Shown here one piece after another: positions 44,064 to 51,627 of a stretch of DNA of 64,000 bases (the first letter of the stretch is position 1; every line of letters starts with the position of its first letter). Location: contig CAYPVK010000006.1 of assembly GCA_964414185.1 (NCBI GenBank), positions 34,208 through 98,207 of the forward strand, written 5' to 3'. The position numbers and the translations under genes were made by a program. A model generated the notes under the pieces. It saw only the letters and a list, made by a program, of their open reading frames with translations. It did not search any database and was not told where the DNA came from. Source of the stretch: UBA7488 sp964414185 (GTDB lineage Bacteria > Pseudomonadota > Alphaproteobacteria > CAAHEQ01 > UBA3637).

Positions 44064-45191
44064 TTATTCTCCTTTGGCGTAAGATAAAATCAAAGCATCC
44101 AACGCTGTTTTGGCTTCGACAAAATTATTGGTTTTTTGTGTGAATTCGGTAAACATCGGACGAATATTGTCGGGCAATTTCGAAAGTGTTTCCAATGTTA
44201 ACGTCATGTTTTTCGCGATGAATGCATTGTGTGCCTTGTCCAATAAATTCGGTACCGTATCGCCCATCGGATTCAAATTGCGTACCTTAACCAACGAAAC
44301 AAAAACCTTTTTTAAACGGTACTTCCATCGCGCATCATTTTCTTTATAATAACGGATAAGTGCTTCCTTTTTTGATTTTAAAAATAAGTTTTTAAGTTCG
44401 TTTCGCACATTTGTTGTCGCAAAACAAAAATAAGAGATGTCTTTAATCGCATCTTGGGCCGCTTTGGATTGATTATCGGACATAATCAGCTTTCTTAAAT
44501 TGTCGCTGCAAGGTTCGCCCGATAAAAAGTTATCCCGTAATTCCAAAGCATCCGCAACCGTAAAATGAATCTTTGACGATGCCGCATGGGGCGCATCGGC
44601 GTTTTGCGCGTTCAGTTTGGTTTTCGCATCAAAAAATATGCGCTCGGTTTCTTGAACATTTGGAACGGCGTTAATTTCGATATCCATTTTGCTTTGGAAA
44701 GTTTCGTTAAGGGGGGGGACGACAATGTCGGCATGGTCTTGCGGCGGCAAAATAATCGGAGCTGTTGTTTCGGAAGGCAATTCTTGCGCAGTGTCGGTTT
44801 CGGCAACCGAATGTTCATTCGGCGAAGCGGTGATATCGGCTTGAACGCCGGCAGGAACATTCGCCATATTGTCTGTATCGGCCGTTGTTTTCGACGGCTT
44901 TGCGGTGGGGGTTTTTGATTCGGTATCAATTATATCGGGTTTAATCGGGATGACTTTGGTCGGCCGCGGCGCAACAAACGTTGTTTGGGAACGGTTTGTT
45001 TTCGCGCGTAAATTGTCTTGATGTGCTTTAAGGTTATAATAAATGCCATACGCCAACAAACCCACTGCCGATACGACGATTAATCGAAAAGCCCATTTTG
45101 TGCGTGCGCTTTTTTTTGCTTTTGTTTCGTTAGTTTGAATATCGGTGGTTTGATTGGATTGTTCTTGAATTTTTTTTTCTTTGTTTGCCAT
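44064..45191 (-). CDS. Mitofilin/HemX-like inner-membrane protein
   Basis: 375 residues. A cytoplasmic Gln/Thr/Lys-rich N-terminus of about 35 residues is followed by one membrane helix (WAFRLIVVSAVGLLAYGIYY, about 37-56), a long low-complexity linker rich in Thr, Pro and Ala (to about 190), and a helical C-terminal domain (ALELRDNFLSGEPCSDNLRKLI to the end) resembling the mitofilin-like domain of alphaproteobacterial COG4223 proteins. That family is implicated in inner-membrane shape. Gene order with hemY is typical of the class. The start at 45191 was chosen for GGGAG 10 bases upstream. A C8 tract in the coding strand (44711-44718) encodes part of a Pro pair. Confidence 0.72.
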   Translation of the reverse strand: MANKEKKIQEQSNQTTDIQTNETKAKKSARTKWAFRLIVVSAVGLLAYGIYYNLKAHQDNLRAKTNRSQTTFVAPRPTKVIPIKPDIIDTESKTPTAKPSKTTADTDNMANVPAGVQADITASPNEHSVAETDTAQELPSETTAPIILPPQDHADIVVPPLNETFQSKMDIEINAVPNVQETERIFFDAKTKLNAQNADAPHAASSKIHFTVADALELRDNFLSGEPCSDNLRKLIMSDNQSKAAQDAIKDISYFCFATTNVRNELKNLFLKSKKEALIRYYKENDARWKYRLKKVFVSLVKVRNLNPMGDTVPNLLDKAHNAFIAKNMTLTLETLSKLPDNIRPMFTEFTQKTNNFVEAKTALDALILSYAKGE

Positions 45192-45320
45192 AATTTGCAT
45201 GCTCCCGTTTAATATGGTGAAATTATAAAAGCAAAATCCGATGAAATCAAGTATAATTTTGTTTTTTAACAGTTTTATTTGATGTCGCATTTATAAGTGT
45301 TTTGCTTGTTGTCCGACGGA

Positions 45321-45348
45321 TTGACATATTAAACGTGTGTGGTATAAT
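45321..45348 (+). promoter_or_regulatory. Putative promoter of the GNAT gene
   Basis: TTGACA (45321-45326), a 16-nt spacer, TATAAT (45343-45348), about 22 nt before the ATG at 45370. Confidence 0.65.
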
Positions 45349-45369
45349 TTATCTTAAAAGGACAAAAAT

Positions 45370-45912
45370 ATGTTGGATTTTCCTAAAGAAATCATTGCCG
45401 AAGATTTTATTTTGCGTGCGGTGTTGCATAAATATTATGTGCCTAAGTTGGTAACGCTTGTGTCAAAAAATGTCAAAGAATTCAAATATATACCGATGAC
45501 GTCGACTTTGACGACACCGGATCGTGCCAATACGTATATCGAATATCATAAAGAAGCGTGGAAAAAAGGCAACGGCTATTATTATTTTATTTTTGATTAT
45601 AATAATAAGTTGTTGGGATATGTCGGTCTTAAAATAAGATATGGCAACAAAACGGCGGAAGCCGCTTATTTTTTGGATAAAAATCAAACCGGCAAGGGAT
45701 TGGTTTCAAAAGCTTTATTATTATTGGAAGAAAAGTTTTTTTCTTTCGGCGGGCACAGGTTGGAAATTTATGCCAACGTTAAAAACAAAAAATCCGTTGC
45801 GCTGGCTGAACGTTTGAATTATCGGCGCGACGGTACTTTGCGTCAAGCTGAGTTTGTCGATGGCGAATTTTGTGACGTTGCCGTTTTTTCCAAATTAAAC
45901 GGCGATGATTAA
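45370..45912 (+). CDS. GNAT-family N-acetyltransferase (RimJ/RimL type)
   Basis: 180 residues. The acetyl-CoA-binding region is AAYFLDKNQTGKGLVSKALLLLEEKFF (about 95-121, with the Q/RxxGxG/A-type pyrophosphate loop as QTGKGLV) preceded by LLGYVGLKIRYGNK. ANVKNKKSVALAERLNYRRDGTLRQAEFVDGEF is the C-terminal half typical of RimL-like enzymes. Transfers acetyl from acetyl-CoA to an amine, often a ribosomal protein N-terminus; the target is unknown. Monocistronic. Confidence 0.88.
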   Translation: MLDFPKEIIAEDFILRAVLHKYYVPKLVTLVSKNVKEFKYIPMTSTLTTPDRANTYIEYHKEAWKKGNGYYYFIFDYNNKLLGYVGLKIRYGNKTAEAAYFLDKNQTGKGLVSKALLLLEEKFFSFGGHRLEIYANVKNKKSVALAERLNYRRDGTLRQAEFVDGEFCDVAVFSKLNGDD

Positions 45913-46004
45913 AAATGTTTCGATATGATTGCGGATGATAAAGAATGTGCCGCCGAAACATTAGCATATTATCAAAAAAAACAGTACGACAAGTCGCGTT
46001 TGTT

Positions 46005-46751
46005 TTATCTTGAACCCCTTCCGAATCCCGTAAGAGTTGTTTTAAAGGCGTTCGCATTCCCGATTGTTTTTACCACTTTGCCATTTTGGTCCAACAAAGT
46101 TTCCGTGCAAACTTTACCGTTTTTGCCGAAATTATAAATTGTCGTGTTTCCGTCCGTACGGATGACACGCACTTCCGAACGATTACCTTTCGCATCAAAA
46201 TGAATGCCCACATGATTATCGGTTTTGTCAATATAGGTAGCAACTCTTAATGGCGACGGCATGGCAAAAATGTCCGTTTTGGGCATACCCCCTTTGAAAG
46301 AGGCAGCATAATTTCCGTCCTTATAAAGGGTTAACGTACTTTCTTGCGGGTTTGCACGTTCATAATCAACTTGGTGCGTCAATTTGCCTTTATCGTTAAA
46401 ATGCGAAATGCAAACGCATTGACTGTCGGCATAAAAGGTCGTTTTTGAACCGTTTTTATGGAAAAACGTGCGGGTTTCGGATACATTATCCCTTTCAATT
46501 TTATCGGGTTTGGTTTTTAAAAAATCTTTTGATGAAGCCATCGGTTTGGATAAGTTGTTATAGCGCGGTTGGCCGATACTTGAAAAAACGGGGGCGCTCT
46601 TTTGCGTCTTTGCGGCGGTGGAAGCCGATACCCCCTTAAACATGAAAGCATCGGTATTTTGATTATTTTGTCCGGCTTCGGCATTAATGGCGGTTGCCGT
46701 CAAAACGGCAGCCGTGCCCAAAGATTTTAAAGCATTTTTTAATTTTGACAT
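46005..46751 (-). CDS. Exported protein of unknown function, 248 residues
   Basis: Signal peptide MSKLKNALKSLGTAAVLTATAINAEAG (cleaved near residue 26). The mature part contains repeated beta-hairpin-like units of the MORN/toxin_RHS-like kind: TFFHKNGSKTTFYAD, SHFNDKGKLTHQVDY, LTLYKDGNYAASFKG, IHFDAKGNRSEVRVIRTDG, YNFGKNGKVCTETLLDQNGKVVKTI. The repeats (about 20 residues, G-N/K-x-x motif) suggest an extended beta sheet at the cell surface, but no function is claimed. Promoter TTGACC, 17 nt, TATAAT (46804-46776); AGGAGG Shine-Dalgarno seven bases upstream. Confidence 0.75.
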   Translation of the reverse strand: MSKLKNALKSLGTAAVLTATAINAEAGQNNQNTDAFMFKGVSASTAAKTQKSAPVFSSIGQPRYNNLSKPMASSKDFLKTKPDKIERDNVSETRTFFHKNGSKTTFYADSQCVCISHFNDKGKLTHQVDYERANPQESTLTLYKDGNYAASFKGGMPKTDIFAMPSPLRVATYIDKTDNHVGIHFDAKGNRSEVRVIRTDGNTTIYNFGKNGKVCTETLLDQNGKVVKTIGNANAFKTTLTGFGRGSR

Positions 46752-46775
46752 ATCGGCCTCCTGTTTATAAATGAT

Positions 46776-46804
46776 ATTATACGATGAAATTTATCTTTGG
46801 TCAA
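46776..46804 (-). promoter_or_regulatory. Putative promoter of the exported unknown
   Basis: On the minus strand: TTGACC (46804-46799), a 17-nt spacer, TATAAT (46781-46776), about 25 nt before the start codon. Confidence 0.65.
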
Positions 46805-46970
46805 GAATTTCTTATATTTTTAACGGCGATATCGAAAAGCCATGATTTCTTTTATTTTGTAAGGCTCAATTATGATTAGTATATGATAATTTTCAAAAAT
46901 AATACTTAAAAGCGGTAGACTCAAAGTAATCATCTTTTTATGCTTCTATTTATTGATAGGAGCATTTTTT

Positions 46971-47189
46971 ATGATTCAAAAACAAATTGGGAAAAGAATA
47001 AGAGAAATTAGATTATCTAAAAAGTTATCACAAGAAGATTGTGCATTAAACTGTAATTTAAATAGAACTTATTTTGGAAGTGTTGAAAGAGGAGAACGCA
47101 ATATTTCCATAATCAATTTGAACAAAATATGCTTATCACTCAACGTTTCATTAAAAGAATTTTTTGATTCAAATATTTTTAAGAGGTGA
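46971..47189 (+). CDS. XRE-family transcriptional regulator, small
   Basis: 72 residues consisting almost entirely of a helix-turn-helix domain: IGKRIREIRLSKKLSQEDCALNCNLNRTYFGSVERGERNISIINLNKICLSLNVSLKEFF. The form resembles restriction-modification controller proteins and SinR-like regulators. The ATG at 46971 has AGGAG 9 bases upstream. The gene is far more AT-rich and uses AGA/ATA codons, unlike its neighbours, which suggests recent acquisition. It ends 6 bases before the catalytic domain of an EptA-like gene. Confidence 0.85.
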   Translation: MIQKQIGKRIREIRLSKKLSQEDCALNCNLNRTYFGSVERGERNISIINLNKICLSLNVSLKEFFDSNIFKR

Positions 47190-47195
47190 TAAACT

Positions 47196-48173
47196 ATGGG
47201 AAGTTTTACGCCGTACGAAGATCCCGCCGTTACCGTTCTGATTATGGTCGTGGGCGAAACGGCACGTGCCAAAAACTTTTCGCTTTACGGATATGAAAAG
47301 GAAACAAATCCGCTTTTGGCCAAACAAGACGTGATTTCCTTTAACAATACGACTTCTTGCGGCACGGCAACGGCCGTATCGGTGCCGTGTATGTTTTCGA
47401 ACCAATCGCGCAAAACTTTTGAAGTGGCGGATGCGCCGTATGAAGAAAACCTGCTTGATGTTTTGAAAACGGGCGGTTATGATATTTTATGGTTGGAAAA
47501 TGATGACGGATGTAAAGGTGTTTGCGCCCGAGTGCCGACCGAAAACATGGTTCAAAAAAATAACCCCGAATTTTGTGACGGTACGTACTGCCATGATGAA
47601 GCGTTGTTGGAAGGGCTGGAAGAACGTTTGAAAAACATCAAAAAAGACACGGTTATTGTCTTGCATACAATGGGCAGTCACGGGCCGACTTATTATAAAC
47701 GATATCCGAATACCTTTAAAAAGTTCACGCCGACGTGCGATACGGCGGATATTCAAAATTGTTCGCAGGAAGCCATTGTCAACACTTATGACAATACGAT
47801 TTTATACACGGATTTCATTGTTTCGTCGGCCATTGACGCTTTGAAAAAATTCCCGCATTATGAGGCCGGATTGCTGTATGTGTCCGACCACGGAGAATCT
47901 TTGGGTGAAAATAATATCTATTTGCACGGTTTGCCGTTTCAATTCGCACCGGCCGAACAAACACAGGTGCCGATGATATTGTGGATGTCCGAAACAATGA
48001 AAAAATATGATCATGTGGATTATGATTGTCTGCGCCGGGAATCTCAAGATAAGGCCTATACACATGATAATTTATTCCATTCGTTGCTCGGTTTGTTGGA
48101 AATTAAAACCAAATTATACGATCGCGAATATGATTTATTCAAAAACTGCAGAACAAAAGAACTGCCGTTTTAA
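47196..48173 (+). pseudogene. EptA/Mcr-type lipid A phosphoethanolamine transferase lacking its membrane domain
   Basis: The 325 residues correspond only to the periplasmic sulfatase-like domain. VLIMVVGETARAKNFSLYGYEKETNPLL contains the catalytic Thr (VGETARA, about residue 22). Other features are SCGTATAVSVPCMFS, the zinc ligand region YVSDHGESLGENNIYLHG (Asp-His, about 230-245), and Cys pairs expected to form disulfides (SCG/PC; GCKGVC; CDGTYC; TCDTADIQNC). Intact enzymes are about 540 residues with five N-terminal membrane helices. Here the frame starts 21 residues before the catalytic Thr, right after an AT-rich XRE gene, so the membrane domain is missing. Without it the enzyme would not reach the periplasm; probably non-functional. 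Confidence 0.82.
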
Positions 48174-48199
48174 AAAATCAGTAATTGTTTTTGATTTAT

Positions 48200-48232
48200 G
48201 CCGGACAATTGATTTTTGTCCGGCTTAATTTA
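48200..48232 (+). terminator. Terminator after the eptA remnant
   Basis: Stem GCCGGACA / TGTCCGGC (8 bp) with a 9-nt loop, followed by TTAATTTAT, 27 bases after the stop. Confidence 0.7.
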
Positions 48233-48395
48233 TAAAAAATCCGTTTTGTGCGAATTTATTGAAATGGTCGTCTGTTGATTCATATCGGAGTGTAAGGAAT
48301 CGGTGATATAAAATGTACTTATCCGGATGTACTACTTGTATAAATGTCGTTTATGACTTATTTGAAAATGAGATTAATTTTTTAAGGAGGCATTT

Positions 48396-49376
48396 ATGAC
48401 ACAAGCAACTTCAAAACATCCCCATTTGACAAAACAAACGCAAAAATTCGTAGACGATCTGGCTAATCAAAACGCCGCCCCGCTTTATTCTTTATCGTAT
48501 GAAGCCGCCAGAAAAGTTTTATTAAATGCGCAATCGCAAAAGCCTTTGCCAAAAGATTTGGCGTGTGATATTGAAGATGTACAACTGCCGGTCGGACCGA
48601 CGGGATCGGTAGGTGTACGGATTTTTCGTCCCAAGGGAAACACTCAAAAATTGCCTATTTTGATTTATTATCACGGCGGCGGTTGGGTTATGGGAGATAA
48701 AAAAACACATGACCGTTTGGTACGCGAATTGACTGTCGGAGCAAATGTCATGACCTTTTTCGTTGTTTATACGCCGTCGCCCGAAGCGCAATTCCCGGTT
48801 CCCGTTGAGCAAGGATATGCCGCTCTTGAATATATCCATAAAAATGCCGATAAATTTAACGGCGATGCCGATAAAATTGTTACATGCGGAGATTCCGTCG
48901 GCGGTAACATGACGGCTGTAACGGCTATTATGGCAAAAGTGCGACAAGGGCCTTCTGTTTTAAAGCAAATTTTACTTTATCCCGTGACAAGCGCTCAAAT
49001 GAATACGTCGTCATATGAGTTATTTGCCGACGGCCCATGGTTGACAAAAAAGGCAATGGAATACTTTTGGGATGCTTATGCACCGGATAAAAACAGCAGA
49101 AATGATATTTTGGCTTCGCCCCTTTTGGCATCCGAAGAACAACTGAGCGGATTGCCGGCAACATTTTTAATTACCGATGAAAATGACGTTTTGCGCGATG
49201 AAGGCGAAGAATACGCAAATAAATTAATGCGTGCCGGCAATCAAATTGTCAGTGTTCGATATAATGGAACACATCATGATTTTATGATGTTAAATGCTTT
49301 ATCCGACACATGCCCGGCAAAAGCGGCCGTACATCAAACGATAGAAATGATAAAACAGGCGGTTGATGCTTCATAA
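48396..49376 (+). CDS. Alpha/beta-hydrolase, hormone-sensitive-lipase type esterase
   Basis: 326 residues. The oxyanion-hole motif is YYHGGGWVMGD (about residue 91). The nucleophile elbow is CGDSVGGNMTA (Ser about 167), the acid is in ITDENDVLRDEGEEYANKL (about 262), and the His in NGTHHDFMMLNAL (about 289). The order and the HGGG motif place it in the HSL (family IV) esterases, which hydrolyse short acyl esters. No signal peptide is seen. A perfect AAGGAGG Shine-Dalgarno lies 6 bases upstream. Monocistronic. Confidence 0.92.
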   Translation: MTQATSKHPHLTKQTQKFVDDLANQNAAPLYSLSYEAARKVLLNAQSQKPLPKDLACDIEDVQLPVGPTGSVGVRIFRPKGNTQKLPILIYYHGGGWVMGDKKTHDRLVRELTVGANVMTFFVVYTPSPEAQFPVPVEQGYAALEYIHKNADKFNGDADKIVTCGDSVGGNMTAVTAIMAKVRQGPSVLKQILLYPVTSAQMNTSSYELFADGPWLTKKAMEYFWDAYAPDKNSRNDILASPLLASEEQLSGLPATFLITDENDVLRDEGEEYANKLMRAGNQIVSVRYNGTHHDFMMLNALSDTCPAKAAVHQTIEMIKQAVDAS

Positions 49377-49609
49377 AATAACATTGCCGAATAAAGATAT
49401 TTTTACGTCGTTAGTTTTTTTATTGCAAAAGGTGGTATGCAAAAATTGAAACGTAAAATGTGATTCGCATTGTATTCATTTTTTTTAGGAATTTTATTTA
49501 TACACATAGGCATGTATGTTTAAAATCTTTTTAAAACCATTTGGTGCAACGAAATAATTTAACAATTTCAAGTTGTAATAAAATAATTGGAAAAAATAAA
49601 AAAAAGATA
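49377..49609. other. AT-rich non-coding stretch upstream of the first small RNA
   Basis: No credible coding frame or terminator was seen. ACAATTTCAAGTTGT (from 49562) resembles ACAATTTAAAGTTGT within the second RNA promoter, perhaps a remnant or binding site. Confidence 0.4.
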
Positions 49610-49638
49610 TTGCAACACTCAATTTATGGTTGTATAAA
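49610..49638 (+). promoter_or_regulatory. Promoter of small RNA copy 1
   Basis: TTGCAA (49610-49615), a 17-nt spacer, TATAAA (49633-49638). The predicted start, 6-7 bases downstream, coincides with the 5' hairpin of the RNA. Confidence 0.65.
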
Positions 49639-49643
49639 GGAAG

Positions 49644-49730
49644 CCTAGGAGAACTAGGGGGGACGCCATGGTAATTTATTAAAAAAAGTTTATGCTTCGC
49701 TTAATATTTTACCATGGTTTTATTTTTTTT
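49644..49730 (+). ncRNA. Putative structured small RNA, copy 1
   Basis: About 87 nt from promoter to terminator. 5' hairpin CCTAG-GAGAA-CTAGG at 49644-49658; then a G-rich single strand leading to GACGCC (49657-49667); then a long hairpin with arms 49666-49682 and 49701-49717 (CCATGGTAA paired with TTACCATGG plus a 6-bp inner stem across a 2x2 bulge), followed by TTTTATTTTTTTT. The last hairpin plus T-run reads as an intrinsic terminator. A four-codon ORF (ATG GTA ATT TAT TAA, 49668-49682) with the G-run as possible Shine-Dalgarno lies in the 5' arm. It does not match any RNA family I know. A second copy follows at 50102. Confidence 0.65.
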
Positions 49731-50066
49731 CGTTTCTTTTTTTACCTTTTCCCAACTCGTGCAGGTACCGTTTTTTGCGATTCGTTTCTTTCGGACTTTT
49801 TATTCCGTTATCTTTCGTTTTTGCGGCTGAAATTTAATTAATTACATAAAATTATATGGTTATTTTGATAACGAAGCGAAACTTTTAAAAAATTTTAATG
49901 CAAAAATTTGCTTTTTGCCTTTTTAAAATGAACGTTTTGGAAACGGATTCGTCTTAAAAAAATACATATGTATGATTTTTTGTATCGGCGAAAAATTTTT
50001 TTCGTTTACTAACTTATTCATAAATCAGGAAAATTAAAAAAAGTTAGTTTTAGATGAAAAAAATAC
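49731..50066. other. Non-coding spacer between the two small RNA copies
   Basis: About 335 AT-rich bases without a credible gene. Several T-rich tracts follow copy 1. No relation to known elements was seen. Confidence 0.4.
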
Positions 50067-50095
50067 TTGTTTAATACAATTTAAAGTTGTATAAA
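50067..50095 (+). promoter_or_regulatory. Promoter of small RNA copy 2
   Basis: TTGTTT (50067-50072), a 17-nt spacer, TATAAA (50090-50095): identical spacing and -10 to copy 1. ATACAA/TTGTAT forms an inverted repeat overlapping the -10. Confidence 0.6.
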
Positions 50096-50101
50096 GATAA
50101 A

Positions 50102-50185
50102 TGTCCATGGACAATAGGGGGACGCCATGGTAATTTATTAAAAGGAATTGAAATTTCGATTAATATTTTACCATGGTTTTTAATT
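50102..50185 (+). ncRNA. Putative structured small RNA, copy 2
   Basis: Same architecture as copy 1. The 5' hairpin is TGTCC-AT-GGACA (50102-50113), a different sequence that makes the same stem. The G-run, GACGCC and the 5' arm (50117-50143) are identical to copy 1 over about 27 bases; the 3' arm (50160-50176) and following T5 are identical too. The loop between the arms differs. The same four-codon ORF sits at 50127-50141. Conservation of paired arms and hairpin positions, with divergence of loops, points to selection on RNA structure. Confidence 0.65.
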
Positions 50186-50214
50186 CTCTTAATTGGTCTA
50201 CTCCTCAAAAACTG

Positions 50215-50724
50215 TCATAAAGTCCTGAAACCCGCCTGCCGTATTTGCGGCAGGTCAATTATTTTATTCGGATAAAGTCTCCTCGTTTCAGGAACACTTA
50301 AATGTTTGACCAATAAAATAGGGGTATTCAAAGTAATATCCGGATAGTGAACTTGCATTTGTTTAAGACCTGTTTTCACGTCAGGTGTATGAGCATCAAA
50401 ACCTTTTGTTTCTAACGCTTGCTTGAGCGGTAAATAATATACCCCGGTCACATAAACCATTTCTGCCCATTGTTCTTTCGGGCAATCTTTATAAACTAAA
50501 AATCCCTTATGAATAAACCCTTCGTTTAATCTGAGAGTAGATGTTTTTTCTCCGTTTAAAAGAGCTGCCCACCGCCGTTCAACCAAATGAAGCCATTGTT
50601 GTTTAGGCGATAAGGCATGTTCAATGAAGCCTTTAATAATCTCAGCTGTTTGGGTTGGTGTTTGATTGTCGTTATTGATAATAAAATCAGAGTACGGAGG
50701 GTTTTGATGGCCTGCTTGATACAT
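50215..50724 (-). pseudogene. ASCH-domain protein fused to the end of a nucleotide-kinase-like domain, N-terminally truncated
   Basis: 169 residues from the first ATG, but the frame stays open for about 21 more codons upstream (ending ...LSSFNRIRE) to a TGA, and that extension reads like protein. Residues 1-40 (HQNPPYSDFIINNDNQTPTQTAEIIKGFIEHAL) look like the C-terminal end of a P-loop kinase of the AAA_18/guanylate kinase type. Residues about 44-169 (WLHLVERRWAALLNGEKTSTLRLNEGFIHKGFLVYKD...) have the ASCH fold pattern, an RNA- or nucleotide-binding domain. The P-loop part is absent, so this is probably the surviving 3' end of a larger gene at the edge of the decayed island. Confidence 0.55.
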
Positions 50725-50787
50725 TTCGCGGATACGGTTAAAAGAAGAAAGTGGCAGTATTGTTGATAAATCGGCTTTTGTTTTTCA

Positions 50788-50958
50788 TTATGATGATTTG
50801 AAAAACAAAATAGCGTGGACTTTTACCTTTTCCTTACTTGCACTAACATATGTATAAGTATATACAGCGCCTGTTTTAAATTGAACTACAATGTAATCAT
50901 CCCCAATTTTATAGTTCAAACTCCCTGAATCACCATTTGTATTCATATATCTTTCCAT
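50788..50958 (-). CDS. Small KTSC-domain-like protein
   Basis: 56 residues (MERYMNTNGDSGSLNYKIGD...). The segment SLNYKIGDDYIVVQFKTGAVYTYTYVSA follows the KTSC pattern of small phage and plasmid proteins, where a short beta sheet is built around a Y-x-V-x-F-x-x-G-x-x-Y-x-Y motif. GGAATG lies upstream of the ATG. Its stop lies 63 bases before the ATG of the truncated ASCH gene on the same strand. Function unknown. Confidence 0.5.
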   Translation of the reverse strand: MERYMNTNGDSGSLNYKIGDDYIVVQFKTGAVYTYTYVSASKEKVKVHAILFFKSS

Positions 50959-51057
50959 TTCGCATTCCCTTATATATGATATTTTTTCTTTCTAAGTTCA
51001 AAGGCAAGCTCTCCACCTTCTAAAATATCACATATACAGAGCAATATAAAGGGGAAA

Positions 51058-51627
51058 GTGAAAAAAAAACCGCAAACGGTTCATCTGTATAATATAAAAG
51101 AGGCTTCTGCAAGCAGTTCAAAGACTACCATAAAAGAACAAGGAACCTCTATGAATAATATAACACAAAGCAATACAGCTGTCAATAATGTTAATCAGAA
51201 TGAAGAAATGTATCGTCAAGATGCGGTTAAGCCGAAAGGGGCTTATATGCAAAATCTTGACCGCAACGGTGTGATTTACCTTTTTGAAAAATCCGATGCT
51301 TCAACCTTTATGCACGAAACCGCGCATTTCTTTTTTAAAGAGCTGCAAAAGTTCGGGACGGAACGAAGCAAAGCCATGTTGCGGAAAGTCAACGAATGGG
51401 CGGATTCGGAGTTTGAACAACGCTTTAAAACCAAAGCGGAAGGCGGCGGAATTGTGGTTGTTGATAAACTCGGCAACATTGTTTATGTGATCACGACAAT
51501 AGGGCCGAATGCTAATCACGGTACTGCCGGTTTTATCCCGATCGTAAAAGATGGAAACATCAGCTTATCATGGGAAAATTATTCGATAAGCTTTTTCAGA
51601 TTTTATTATGCACAAGGAGAAATTTAA
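51058..51627 (+). CDS. Phage-like protein, remnant of a large polyvalent protein
   Basis: 189 residues from GTG (51058), or 158 from ATG 51151. The central segment GVIYLFEKSDASTFMHETAHFFFKELQKFG...MLRKVNEWA matches, in my recollection, a recurring module of large phage or mobile-element proteins whose HExxH-like core here reads HETAHF. The C-terminal 60 residues (GGGIVVVDKLGNIVYVITTIGPNANHG...) do not continue that module, so the gene appears to be a short fusion left by deletion. Overlaps the start of the next gene by one base. Confidence 0.5.
   Translation: MKKKPQTVHLYNIKEASASSSKTTIKEQGTSMNNITQSNTAVNNVNQNEEMYRQDAVKPKGAYMQNLDRNGVIYLFEKSDASTFMHETAHFFFKELQKFGTERSKAMLRKVNEWADSEFEQRFKTKAEGGGIVVVDKLGNIVYVITTIGPNANHGTAGFIPIVKDGNISLSWENYSISFFRFYYAQGEI

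Noticed and set aside
47196..48173. Functional mobile colistin resistance gene
   Set aside because: The catalytic domain is of the right family, but the membrane domain needed for activity is absent and there is no mobile element attached.
49644..50185. Retron or tracrRNA identity for the small RNAs
   Set aside because: There is no reverse transcriptase, no Cas gene and no CRISPR array nearby, and the terminator-like 3' end fits an ordinary small RNA.
50087..50275. 62-codon plus-strand frame across the second small RNA
   Set aside because: It crosses the promoter spacer, both hairpin arms and the terminator T-run, has no Shine-Dalgarno and is not preserved in copy 1; the RNA explanation fits better.
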